From: Gastranaerophilus sp944325835
Lineage (GTDB): Bacteria; Cyanobacteriota; Vampirovibrionia; Gastranaerophilales; Gastranaerophilaceae
Direction: 5' to 3'
Assembly: GCA_963931575.1 (NCBI GenBank)
Contig: OZ007029.1
Coordinates: 62,001-126,000, forward strand
Length of the DNA: 64,000 nt
Positions 17,276 to 25,792 of this stretch are shown here, one piece after another. Within the stretch, counting starts at the first letter, position 1, and every line of letters begins with the position of its first letter. The notes below the pieces were generated by a model. That model saw nothing but the letters and a program-made list of their open reading frames with translations. It was not told where the DNA came from and searched no databases. Made by a program: the position numbers and the translations under genes.

Positions 17276-17959
17276 ATGGCTAGTAATATAATAAGAAAAC
17301 ATTTATGGTTTTTTAAATTTCTGGCAAAAGCTTTTATGCAAATCCAGAAATATTTTACCCATATAGTAGAAATTAATAATAAAGAATTAACTCCTTGCAT
17401 TTATGCGATGTGGCATTCCGACCAGTTTTGTATTTACGGGGTTGAGGATAAGGGGCATTTGAGCGTTTTAATAAGTAAGTCGGTTGACGGTGAAATCGTT
17501 GCGTATGCTACGGAATCCCTCGGATTTAAAACTGTTCGCGGTTCATCCAATAAAAAAGGCGCAATTGAATCCACAATGCACATGATTAATCTGTTAAAAG
17601 CAGGTGAAACTGTTGCAATTACGGTTGACGGGCCGAGCGGGCCGCTGCATAAAGTTAAAAACGGAGTTATTAAAATTGCACAGATGTCCGGTGCGCCTAT
17701 TGTTCCGGTCTGCTGGTATTCGGAAGATTTTACATTCGTAAAATTCCCGTCGTGGGATAAGATGACATCGCCTATACTTGATTGTAAAATAGTAAACCTT
17801 TACGGCGAACCGATTTATGTTCCGGCAGAATTGTCGCCTGAACAGTTTGAAGAGTACAGAGAAAAAGTCCGGACTTCTTTACTTGATTTGCAGGCAAGAA
17901 TTCCGGAAGAGTACAGAAGAGCTAAAAAAGAAAAACTCTGGCGTAAATATAAAAAATAA
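17276..17959 (+). CDS. DUF374-type lysophospholipid acyltransferase-like protein
   Basis: A 227-residue protein of the LPLAT superfamily, DUF374 branch. Seen are the catalytic-type MWHSDQF (H and D three apart), the TVRGSSNKKGA segment and the ITVDGPSGPLHKVKNGVIKIA segment typical of DUF374. It would transfer an acyl chain to a lipid at the inner membrane, possibly a lipid A precursor, since LPS genes (kdsC) occur in the window. It sits 14 bases ahead of dacB. Predicted to be expressed from a leaderless mRNA. Confidence 0.8.
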   Translation: MASNIIRKHLWFFKFLAKAFMQIQKYFTHIVEINNKELTPCIYAMWHSDQFCIYGVEDKGHLSVLISKSVDGEIVAYATESLGFKTVRGSSNKKGAIESTMHMINLLKAGETVAITVDGPSGPLHKVKNGVIKIAQMSGAPIVPVCWYSEDFTFVKFPSWDKMTSPILDCKIVNLYGEPIYVPAELSPEQFEEYREKVRTSLLDLQARIPEEYRRAKKEKLWRKYKK

Positions 17960-17973
17960 TAAGGAAAAGAGAT

Positions 17974-19326
17974 ATGTGTAAAAAATTGGCAGCAGCCTTA
18001 TTCGGGTTATTTTTAACGTGTAACAGCGCGTTTGCAAACCTTAACGGTAAAATAGAAAAGGTAATCTCTGATTCAGGAATTAATTCTGCCGGAGTTTCAG
18101 TTTCCGTAAAGGATGTAAAATCCGGTCTGCCGGTAGCGCAGCACCACCCGAAACAGCCTATGATGCCGGCATCGACCCAAAAAATGCTTACATATCCTGC
18201 TGTTATGGAAACTCTCGGCGAAGATTACAAATTCACCACACAGATTTTTAAAACCGCGGATAATGATGTTTATTTGAAGCTTTCCGCTGACCCGTATCTC
18301 TCTGCAACAGATTTGAAAGCCCTTACAAAAGCGCTTAAGCCGCTTGTTACCTGCCGCGAATTTTATATTGATGATACGATTATAGATTCTGAAGATTGGG
18401 GTGAAGGCTGGCAGTGGGATAACGATTTAAACCCGTTGATGCCGCGCTACAGTGTATATAATCTTGACAAAAATTTGCTTACACTCGTGATAAGACCTAC
18501 CATTAAAGGCTCACAGGCTGATATCAGGCTTACCGAGTTTTATCCGCTTACTATTGTTAACCTTGTTACAACCGGTGATGCCGATTCTGTAAAAATGTCG
18601 AGGAAAAATAATATTTCACCGGATATCCTGACGCTTGAAGGCACTGTAAAAAAACAGGTTATAAGAACAGTGCCGGTTAATAATCCAAAACGTTATTTTA
18701 TGATGCGGCTTGACGAGGCTGTAAAAGCTCAAAAGTTTGACTATTACGGCAATTTCCCTTCTAAATCCTCGACGGGCGTTGATAAAACTCTTCTTACGGA
18801 AGTTTCGCACTCGCTTCAAAGAGCGGGCGTTGATATATTAAAAAATAGCAATAACTATGTTGCGGAAACCGTTTATAAGCTTGCCGGCGGAAAGTTCAAG
18901 AATGCTGCCGGAACTACAGAAGGCGCTAATGAAATGTTTTTGGATTATTGCAAACGTCACAATTTAGATACCTCCGACATAAGGATAGTTGACGGAAGCG
19001 GTGTTTCAAAGAATAATATTATGACCGCTGATTTCGCCACCTCATTCCTTTTAAACGAGGCAAAGCAGGATAATTTTGAAACTTACTACAATTCTCTGGC
19101 AAAGCCTTCTGAGGGAACTCTGAAAAACAGAATGCTCTATTTTACCGACAAGTTGAGGGCAAAAACGGGTTCTCTGAGTGATGTGAGTGCAATCGCCGGA
19201 TATCTTACCACGCAAAAAGGCAATATGGTCGCGTTTGATATTATGATTAACGACCATAAATTGAAATCAAACAAGAAGAAAATTCTTGAAGAAGAAATTC
19301 TGAAAACAATTTATGTAAATTACTAA
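17974..19326 (+). CDS. dacB: D-alanyl-D-alanine carboxypeptidase/endopeptidase PBP4
   Basis: Penicillin-binding protein of class C (S13 peptidase), 450 residues. A signal peptide ends near residue 21 (AFA). The three active-site motifs are Ser67-x-x-Lys70 (PASTQKML), SNN (SNNYVAETVYKLAG) and KTG (RAKTGSLSDVSAIAG). The large insert between motifs 1 and 2 is typical of PBP4. It trims or cleaves peptidoglycan cross-links in the periplasm. It is in the same direction and close to the acyltransferase gene before it and the MFS gene after it. AAGGAAAAG is a good ribosome site. Confidence 0.93.
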   Translation: MCKKLAAALFGLFLTCNSAFANLNGKIEKVISDSGINSAGVSVSVKDVKSGLPVAQHHPKQPMMPASTQKMLTYPAVMETLGEDYKFTTQIFKTADNDVYLKLSADPYLSATDLKALTKALKPLVTCREFYIDDTIIDSEDWGEGWQWDNDLNPLMPRYSVYNLDKNLLTLVIRPTIKGSQADIRLTEFYPLTIVNLVTTGDADSVKMSRKNNISPDILTLEGTVKKQVIRTVPVNNPKRYFMMRLDEAVKAQKFDYYGNFPSKSSTGVDKTLLTEVSHSLQRAGVDILKNSNNYVAETVYKLAGGKFKNAAGTTEGANEMFLDYCKRHNLDTSDIRIVDGSGVSKNNIMTADFATSFLLNEAKQDNFETYYNSLAKPSEGTLKNRMLYFTDKLRAKTGSLSDVSAIAGYLTTQKGNMVAFDIMINDHKLKSNKKKILEEEILKTIYVNY

Positions 19327-19355
19327 ACCGGCTGATGCCGTAACAGGGCAGAAAT

Positions 19356-20522
19356 ATGATTGGCGAAAAGAAATCTAAATTAGCAGTAATGTGGCTTTCG
19401 GGCGCGCATTTTATAAACGACATTTATACTGGCATGTTGAACCCGTTGATGCCGTTTATTGCGGCAAAACTTGATTTTACGCTTGCATTTGCTACGCTGA
19501 TTATAAGTATTTCGCACATCTTTTCTTCTGTCTTGCAGCCGTTAATCGGATACTTCGCAGATAATATTCAACGGCGCGGGTTTATTTTCTGGGGGCTTTT
19601 GATGTCCTCTGTATTTATTTCTTTTGCACCCGGGCTGCCGTGTAAGTGGCTGTTTATTCTTTTTGTTGTACTCGGGAGTTTAGGCTCAAGTCTTTTTCAT
19701 CCGCAGGCATTGGGTGTGGTTTCAAAATTCCTCAAAAACGGTAAAAAAGATGTTGCAAAATGGATGGGAATTTTTATCGGTGTCGGTGCGTTAGGGTATT
19801 CTCTGGGACCTCTGGTATCGGCTTCCATTGCACAGTTTTTCGGACTCGGGAAAATTGCTCCTGCCTGTCTTATAGGTGTTATATGGGCGTTATTTATGTT
19901 TAAATTTGTGCCTAAGATTTCATCATTTGAGGAGCCTGTGCATAAATTCGCTTTCACTCAGGCGTTTGTTGATATCCTGACTGACAGAGATTTGAACATC
20001 TTATTCTTTATCGCAATGGTAAAAACTCTGATTACGACTTCTTGTGCAATTTTTCTGCCGTTTTTGTGGAAGGATATGGGATACAGTAAATTTTATATAG
20101 GCTGCGCGTTGTTTATATTTACGTTTGCGGGCGGTGTTGCTTCGACTATAAGTCCGTGGTTAGAGAAGAAATTCGGTACAAAAGCGATACTTTATCTTTC
20201 AATGATTTCAACGTTTCCGCTCTTGCTTGTATTTATTTTGACTTATAAAACACATCCGTGGCTTGCCCTTGTCATGTTTATTTTGACGGGAGCGATTACA
20301 ATGATGGCAACGCCTGTAATAATGGTTGTTGCGCAAAATCTTGCACCGCGTTATAAAAGTATAATTTCCGGTTTTGTAAACGGGTTTAGTGCAGGCGTAA
20401 TTGCTGTTTTGATGTCTGTTCTGGGGCTGGTTGCAGAAAATATGGGCATTACAAATTTACTGTTCTGGATTTCGATTATCCCTGTTTGTGCGTCATTATT
20501 AATTAAATATATAAAGCTTTAG
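19356..20522 (+). CDS. MFS transporter, fosmidomycin-resistance (Fsr)-like
   Basis: A 388-residue protein with 12 predicted helices. The first helix contains GAHFINDIYTGMLNPLMPFI and the next loops VLQPLIGYFADN, the Fsr pattern. The segment GSSLFHPQALGVVSKF in helix 4 also fits. Probably a proton-driven exporter of small molecules; the substrate cannot be read from sequence. Its stop codon is only a few bases from that of a small convergent gene. Confidence 0.8.
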   Translation: MIGEKKSKLAVMWLSGAHFINDIYTGMLNPLMPFIAAKLDFTLAFATLIISISHIFSSVLQPLIGYFADNIQRRGFIFWGLLMSSVFISFAPGLPCKWLFILFVVLGSLGSSLFHPQALGVVSKFLKNGKKDVAKWMGIFIGVGALGYSLGPLVSASIAQFFGLGKIAPACLIGVIWALFMFKFVPKISSFEEPVHKFAFTQAFVDILTDRDLNILFFIAMVKTLITTSCAIFLPFLWKDMGYSKFYIGCALFIFTFAGGVASTISPWLEKKFGTKAILYLSMISTFPLLLVFILTYKTHPWLALVMFILTGAITMMATPVIMVVAQNLAPRYKSIISGFVNGFSAGVIAVLMSVLGLVAENMGITNLLFWISIIPVCASLLIKYIKL

Positions 20523-20524
20523 TT

Positions 20525-20719
20525 TTAAGCGAATAATGACAATTTGTTGTTTTTGCTGTGTTGCCGGTGGGGTTTGTTTTGATGAACTTTCAAGGAGTTC
20601 GAGGCTGATTGCTGATTTTGGCACTGAGAGGACGATGAATGGTTTTGCGAATTTTGTACATTCTGCTTTGAAACCTGCGTTGTACCAAAGTTAAAACCTA
20701 CTATCGACGAAACTAACAT
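20525..20719 (-). CDS. Small Ser/Gln/Asn-rich protein with an N-terminal NFG motif
   Basis: A 64-residue protein with no family I recognise. It begins MLVSSIVGFNFGTTQVSK and is otherwise rich in S, Q, N and H with a basic end. A strong ribosome site (AGAGGGGTC) before the ATG supports it. The short N-terminus with NFG recalls those of the unknown proteins at 40281, 49076 and 49516. Confidence 0.5.
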   Translation of the reverse strand: MLVSSIVGFNFGTTQVSKQNVQNSQNHSSSSQCQNQQSASNSLKVHQNKPHRQHSKNNKLSLFA

Positions 20720-20842
20720 AAAATGACCCCTCTAAGATTTAACATTTCTATTATACATTTTGAATTTTAAAAATCAAGTATTTAAATGACATTATTTTTG
20801 GAAATTATGTATTATAATGACTTATGTTGGAGAATTGTGATT

Positions 20843-21733
20843 ATGGTTTGGAAAATATTATTTGTAATATACGCTTTGATAATGCTTGGATTGGGTTTTG
20901 CCGGACTCGGTATTGAAAATACCGTTCGGGTTTCACCGTCCGAGGCGATTGTGAATACGTGTGTTGAAATAGTCCTTGTTTTTGCGATGATTTATACTTT
21001 TGCCTTAGGCTGGAAAAAACGTTTAATACCGGAAAATGTCCATAAATGGTTATTTTATTTTTCCGTAATTTCGTTTGCGGCGGTTGGTATATTATTATAT
21101 ATAAATGTTTATGCCCCGATGTATGCGGATATGATTTTAAGCGCAATGAAAAACGGAATGGTTCCGCGCAACTGGGATTTTCAGATGCTGCTTGCAATGA
21201 CGCGGATTGAGGTTTTAATTTTTGTATTGCTTGCGTTGTTTATAATTTATGTTCCGTTTTATCTCGGGTATTATCATTATTCAAAGACGATGAATTTGTT
21301 AAGCTCGGCAAAACATTCCGGCAGAAAATGTTTTGCGGTTTATGCAATTGCGTCTTATATGTTTATTTATCTGGCGATGTTTTTCGGTGTCGCGGGAAAT
21401 ATAATGAATTTTAATATTTTTGATTGTTTTGCAACACTGTCAAGCCTTTATATCGCGCTGGGTTTGTACGGTTATGCGTTTAACCGTGAAATTTTAAATC
21501 AAAATTTCTGGCGTATAACGCTGCCGGTTTGTGTGGTAATTGAATTGCTGCCTGCATCGTTTTTCAGTGCGGATTTCAAGAGTGCGGTCGGAATGAGTAT
21601 AACCGAAACCTCGCCGATTTATATGATTTCGTCATTTATCATGACGGCGGTTGCGATATTCATGCTTTACCTCTATACCTGCACGGATGCGGTTTTTAAG
21701 CATGAAAAAATGTCCGAGAAAGGCTCGCGATAA
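20843..21733 (+). CDS. Multi-pass membrane protein of unknown function
   Basis: About 296 residues with seven or eight hydrophobic segments and no family I recognise. The start at 20843 (MVWKILF) is preferred over 20786: a GGAG ribosome site lies ten bases upstream and a TATAAT box at 20813-20818 lies inside the longer frame. The last residues, KMSEKGSR, are encoded by the left end of a dispersed repeat (copy B), which supplies the stop codon; the original C-terminus has probably been replaced. Confidence 0.7.
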   Translation: MVWKILFVIYALIMLGLGFAGLGIENTVRVSPSEAIVNTCVEIVLVFAMIYTFALGWKKRLIPENVHKWLFYFSVISFAAVGILLYINVYAPMYADMILSAMKNGMVPRNWDFQMLLAMTRIEVLIFVLLALFIIYVPFYLGYYHYSKTMNLLSSAKHSGRKCFAVYAIASYMFIYLAMFFGVAGNIMNFNIFDCFATLSSLYIALGLYGYAFNREILNQNFWRITLPVCVVIELLPASFFSADFKSAVGMSITETSPIYMISSFIMTAVAIFMLYLYTCTDAVFKHEKMSEKGSR

Positions 21734-21902
21734 GGAACGTGGCGTGAATGAGTTGCAGAGCAACTCCCGCTCACGCAAGCGAGTCTTTTGAGTGGCGTAT
21801 TAGACAGCACTCTGCCGAGAAAAACAGTCCAGTGAACTGTTTTTCGAGAGGGAGCGCACGGCTCGCGGTTCAGCGAGGCGGTGCGGCGGAGAACTGCTTT
21901 AT
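21711..21902 (+). repeat. Dispersed element TGTCCGAG...CTGCTTTAT, copy B
   Basis: Copy of about 192 bases with the full left end TGTCCGAGAAAGGCTCGCG, an inverted repeat (GCTCGCG...GCGAGTCTTTT), the TTTTGAGTGGCGTATTAGAC core, the ACAGTCCAGTGAACTGTTTT hairpin module, and the right end GGCGGAGAACTGCTTTAT. It fills the gap between convergent genes, overlapping the end of the membrane protein gene and abutting the OmpH stop codon. Confidence 0.88.
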
Positions 21903-21903
21903 T

Positions 21904-22374
21904 CTACTTAATATCTTTTGCGATTAAGTTTGTGATATCTTCACCGCCGTAGAGTACCATGTTTTTTGGCAGAACTATTGAATAGTTAAGTTCTTTTGCC
22001 TTTTGTGCGACCTGTGCTTTGATGCTTTTGTCTATTTCCATAAGTTTATCGTTATAACTTTTATCCATCTGGAATTTTTTATCACTTACGTCTTTGCGGT
22101 ATTTTTCTTCTAATTCTGCGATTTTGTCGGGATTGGTTTCGTTGGAAATATCAATGCGTGCCTGTTCAAGAGTTTTTTCTATTTCAGCGAGTTGTTTTTC
22201 GTGGGTTGTTTTTAGAGTTTTAACAGATTGGGAATTTGTAATTAACTGGCTCAAATCCACAATACCGATTTTCATATTGCCGGTGTTGGAATTTGAAAGT
22301 GCTATGTTGTTTATTGAAACTCCTAAAACTACTGCCAGCAGCAGACAAAATACAGCTAAAAATTTTTTGTTCAT
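21904..22374 (-). CDS. OmpH/Skp-family periplasmic chaperone
   Basis: A 156-residue protein with a signal or anchor sequence (MNKKFLAVFCLLLAVVLGVS), then IGIVDLSQLITNSQSVK and a long charged coiled coil (about 55-130), ending in SIVLPKNMVLYGGEDITN. This is the Skp/OmpH plan. It would escort outer-membrane proteins through the periplasm, agreeing with a Gram-negative envelope. Repeat copy B begins one base past its stop codon. Confidence 0.85.
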   Translation of the reverse strand: MNKKFLAVFCLLLAVVLGVSINNIALSNSNTGNMKIGIVDLSQLITNSQSVKTLKTTHEKQLAEIEKTLEQARIDISNETNPDKIAELEEKYRKDVSDKKFQMDKSYNDKLMEIDKSIKAQVAQKAKELNYSIVLPKNMVLYGGEDITNLIAKDIK

Positions 22375-22484
22375 TATTATTACTCCTTTTCTACATTTTG
22401 TAATATAAAAAAGAAGTTCTAAAAAAATAATCCGACAGTCAGGGAAATTGTAATGACTACCGGTGTCGCCGTTATGGCTAATCT

Positions 22485-23759
22485 TTAGACAGGCAGCTTA
22501 ATACAAAATTCCGTTCTTACGTTTTCGGTGCTGGAAACATTTATTTCGCCGTTGTGGGAATTGATGATTTCCTGCGAAAGATAAAGCCCCAGGCCGGTGC
22601 CGATTTTGCGGAATTTTTTTGTTGAAGAATAATATTTATTAAAGATTAAAGGAATTTCTTCTTTCGGGATGCCCTGTCCGAAATCAATTACCGAAATCGT
22701 TACATAACCCGGAATTTCGCCGGTTTCGATTTCAATTGTTTCGCTGGAATTGCTGTGGATAATTGCGTTTGAAATAAGGTTTTTTACCACACGTCCGAGT
22801 TGGAGCTTGTCAGCCATAATGCTCCGGTTTGTTGACACGTTAAACTTAATTTGAATGTTTGATTCTGCGGCAATAGGCTGCATTTCAGCGATTATGTCGG
22901 AGAGAAATTCGTTAAGGGTTATGTTTTCTTTGTATAATTTTACGCCGGTTTCTTTGATTTTATATGTGTCGAGAATTATTTGAACAAGATTGACAAGTTC
23001 GCGGTTGGATTTTTTCATGCCTTCAAGAGCAAATTGCTGTTTTTCGTTTATCTCGCCGAACTTACCCTCTAAAAAGAAGTTAAGCATATTGCTTTCCGCG
23101 ACAATCGGAACTTTCAAATCGTGCGTGAGGGTTGCGATAAAATCTTCTTTTAAACTTTCAAGCTGTTTTTCGTTTGTGATATCTGTTATTAAGAGAACGT
23201 AGCGTTTTTTCTCATCCACAAAAAGCTTTATGGCGCTAAGCTGAAAGTTTTTGTTCGGGTTGTGCTTGATGAAAACATTAACTTTTTCAGCCTTATGCAG
23301 ATTAACTTTTTCGTCTATTTCTATAAAATCTAAAACGCTTTTGCCGACTAAATCCTGATGTTTTTGACCGAACCAGTTTTCTATTTTGGGGGTAGTTTTC
23401 AGAATGGAATTTTTTTCGTTGACGATTAAAATCCCGTCTGAAAGCGAGTTGATTACCGTTTCAAGGAGTGTATTCTGGCGCATGAGTTCAGTCTGGTATT
23501 CGACAATCATTTTTTCGCGGTCGTTAAGTGTTTCGACCATACGGTTAATACTTTCTGTTACGTTTTGGTAACTCGGGTTGTTGGAGTGCAGTGGCTCAAT
23601 TTTTGTCGTAAGGTTCCCGTAGCGTACGGAGTTGATAGTATTGGTAACTATTCCGAGGTAATCGTTAATTTTTTCCCAGCGGGTATTGGTTTTGCGCGTC
23701 AGGTAAAAACAGATTATCAGAATGATTATGATACTTAGGTTTATGTAGAATAGAAACAT
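22485..23759 (-). CDS. PAS-domain sensor histidine kinase
   Basis: Kinase of 424 residues with one membrane helix at the very N-terminus (about 4-22), a linker that may be HAMP-like, a PAS domain (about 95-190), a HisKA domain with the phospho-accepting histidine in TLTHDLKVP, and an HATPase domain with the N box (NLISNAIIHS), G1 (DFGQGIP) and G2 (GTGLGLYLS). There is no response regulator next to it; the partial regulator at 63493 is 40 kb away and cannot be paired with it from this evidence. Divergent from kdsC. Confidence 0.9.
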   Translation of the reverse strand: MFLFYINLSIIIILIICFYLTRKTNTRWEKINDYLGIVTNTINSVRYGNLTTKIEPLHSNNPSYQNVTESINRMVETLNDREKMIVEYQTELMRQNTLLETVINSLSDGILIVNEKNSILKTTPKIENWFGQKHQDLVGKSVLDFIEIDEKVNLHKAEKVNVFIKHNPNKNFQLSAIKLFVDEKKRYVLLITDITNEKQLESLKEDFIATLTHDLKVPIVAESNMLNFFLEGKFGEINEKQQFALEGMKKSNRELVNLVQIILDTYKIKETGVKLYKENITLNEFLSDIIAEMQPIAAESNIQIKFNVSTNRSIMADKLQLGRVVKNLISNAIIHSNSSETIEIETGEIPGYVTISVIDFGQGIPKEEIPLIFNKYYSSTKKFRKIGTGLGLYLSQEIINSHNGEINVSSTENVRTEFCIKLPV

Positions 23760-23815
23760 CTTTTACAACTCCCGAACTTTATGTTATATTCTTAGCATAT
23801 AAGGAATTTGGAATT

Positions 23816-24298
23816 ATGTCAAAACTTTATCTGCCCAAAACAATAAAAATGGTGATTACTGATTTCGACGGGGTTATGACAGACGGTTGTGTTTACATTT
23901 CCGACAGCGGCGAGATGATGAGGAAAATTCATTTTCAGGATGTAATGGGGATGTCTATACTTAAAAAAGCCGGATTTAAGCTGGGGATTATCTCGGGAGA
24001 GGGTAATCAGGCTATTGAAATGCTTGCCAAAAAGTTTGCGATAGAAGAGGTTCACCAGTCAATCAGGGTTAAGATTGATGTTTTGAAAGATATAATTGAA
24101 CGGCATAATTTGTCGCAGGAAGAGTATGTTTATATAGGTGATGATGTTAATGACCTGGCGTGTCTGGAACATGCAAAATATAAGATTACATTACCGCATG
24201 CGCCGCAGCGGGTAAAAAATGTTGAAGGCATACAGATTACGGAGCACACCTGCGGTAACGGAGCTTTCAGAGAGGTCGCGGATTGTTTGACTACTTAA
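23816..24298 (+). CDS. kdsC: 3-deoxy-D-manno-octulosonate 8-phosphate phosphatase
   Basis: HAD-superfamily C0-class phosphatase of 160 residues. The nucleophile Asp16 and acid Asp18 are in ITDFDGVMTDG, the threonine/serine motif in LGIISGE and the metal-binding acidic pair in YIGDDVNDL. KdsC removes phosphate from KDO-8-phosphate in the KDO pathway to lipopolysaccharide, so the gene suggests an LPS-bearing cell. Other KDO genes are not in the window. Its last bases overlap the next gene by 16. Confidence 0.88.
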   Translation: MSKLYLPKTIKMVITDFDGVMTDGCVYISDSGEMMRKIHFQDVMGMSILKKAGFKLGIISGEGNQAIEMLAKKFAIEEVHQSIRVKIDVLKDIIERHNLSQEEYVYIGDDVNDLACLEHAKYKITLPHAPQRVKNVEGIQITEHTCGNGAFREVADCLTT

Positions 24299-25782
24299 AG
24301 AAAATACTTGAACAGGTTAGAGAAATCAGTCAGCATGTGGATGATTACAAAAAATTATCCCCGTCGGGCGCTATGCCTTCTGTTGCACAGGTTAATAAGG
24401 CTGTGAAGCTTTTGAAACAAAATAAAAAAGCAGAGGCGGAGGCTTTGCTGCTTGAAATAATGGAGGTTTACCCTGCCAATGAAGCTGTGTTCAGAACTCT
24501 GGGATATTTTTATGAATCGGAGAAGGATTTTGAGAAAGCTGCAATATATTTCCAAAAAGCTTTGAATTTGAACCCTATAAAAAAAGATTTATTTATGCGT
24601 CTTGGTTTTGCGCAGTTGTCAGCGCGGCTTAATGAAGAGGCCAGAAAAACGTTTGAACGCGGAAAGAATGTTTTTAAGTCGGACGCGGATATTATAACAG
24701 GTTACGGCATGGCGCTTTACAGGCTGGAACGGTTTGAGGAAGCGAGGGTGGAATTTGTCAAAGCTTTTGCAATAGATTCACATAATATTAACGCTCTTTT
24801 CCTGACCGCGACAATTGATATAATGTTTGGCGATTATGAACGTGCTGAAACAAGACTTTCACTGCTTGTGAAGGTCGCACCGGGTACTGCACATCTTTAT
24901 GAATATGCCAAACTTAAAAAACTGAAAGCTGATTATGAAAGCGCAGAAGCACTTGCAAAACGTGCAATTGATACTAATAAAAATTTTTTGCCCGCATATC
25001 TTTTGCTTGCTGAAATTTATAACGCAAAATTTGATGTTCCGAAAGCGCTTGAATGGATTCAAAAAGCTGAGGACAACGAGCTTTATTCGGCTTCGTTATA
25101 TATGGCGCGTGCAAATATTTATATGTTTCAGGAGGACTTCGCCCCGGCTCTTGAATCTTATAAAAAGGTGCTTGAATACGAGCAGGATAAATCAACAGAT
25201 ATGAAAATTCTTATCTGTGAAATTCTTCTCGGCAATCTTGAGGGTAAAGAAACCGCCGTTGAAGCCTTGACCTGCGATGTCGAACAGGAAGAAAATAAAG
25301 AAATAAAATCGGTTGAATATATGCTCAAAGGCGTTTGGAACTACAAGACGGGCAACCTTATTGCTGCGGAAGAAAATTTCAGAAAAGCCCTGCAAATTAC
25401 CCTCAAACTCCCTGCTGTTTATTATCTTCTGGCAAAAATTTACGAAGCGGACGGGGATAACTACAAAACCGAAAAGTATTTTGAACTTACAATTGAAAAG
25501 ACACCGCACCACCTTCAGGCCTATAAAGACTTTATTGAGTACTACCTGAAACAGGAAAATTTTACTCAGGCGCGTTTTAAAATCAAAAAAGCCCTTAAAC
25601 TTTTTCCGGAAAATCCTTATTTTGAAAACCTGCTGTTCCATACCGGTTTCAGGCTTTTAAACGAAAATTCTTCCGACTATAATGTTAAGGAACTTTTAAA
25701 ATTAGCGGAAAAACTTGAGAAAAATTCAACTTTTTTGTATGCTGATGAGAAGAATATTCTTTTAGAAAAGTTCAAAGGTTAA
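24283..25782 (+). CDS. Tetratricopeptide-repeat protein
   Basis: A 499-residue soluble protein built mostly of TPR units (e.g. EKAAIYFQKALNLNPIKKDL and later repeats through residue 470). The start is a TTG at 24283 inside the end of kdsC, with AGAGAGG a few bases before it. TPRs form a scaffold for other proteins; no catalytic domain is seen. The link with kdsC and lysC is by co-transcription only. Confidence 0.75.
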   Translation: MFDYLKKILEQVREISQHVDDYKKLSPSGAMPSVAQVNKAVKLLKQNKKAEAEALLLEIMEVYPANEAVFRTLGYFYESEKDFEKAAIYFQKALNLNPIKKDLFMRLGFAQLSARLNEEARKTFERGKNVFKSDADIITGYGMALYRLERFEEARVEFVKAFAIDSHNINALFLTATIDIMFGDYERAETRLSLLVKVAPGTAHLYEYAKLKKLKADYESAEALAKRAIDTNKNFLPAYLLLAEIYNAKFDVPKALEWIQKAEDNELYSASLYMARANIYMFQEDFAPALESYKKVLEYEQDKSTDMKILICEILLGNLEGKETAVEALTCDVEQEENKEIKSVEYMLKGVWNYKTGNLIAAEENFRKALQITLKLPAVYYLLAKIYEADGDNYKTEKYFELTIEKTPHHLQAYKDFIEYYLKQENFTQARFKIKKALKLFPENPYFENLLFHTGFRLLNENSSDYNVKELLKLAEKLEKNSTFLYADEKNILLEKFKG

Positions 25783-25792
25783 TAACGAGGAT

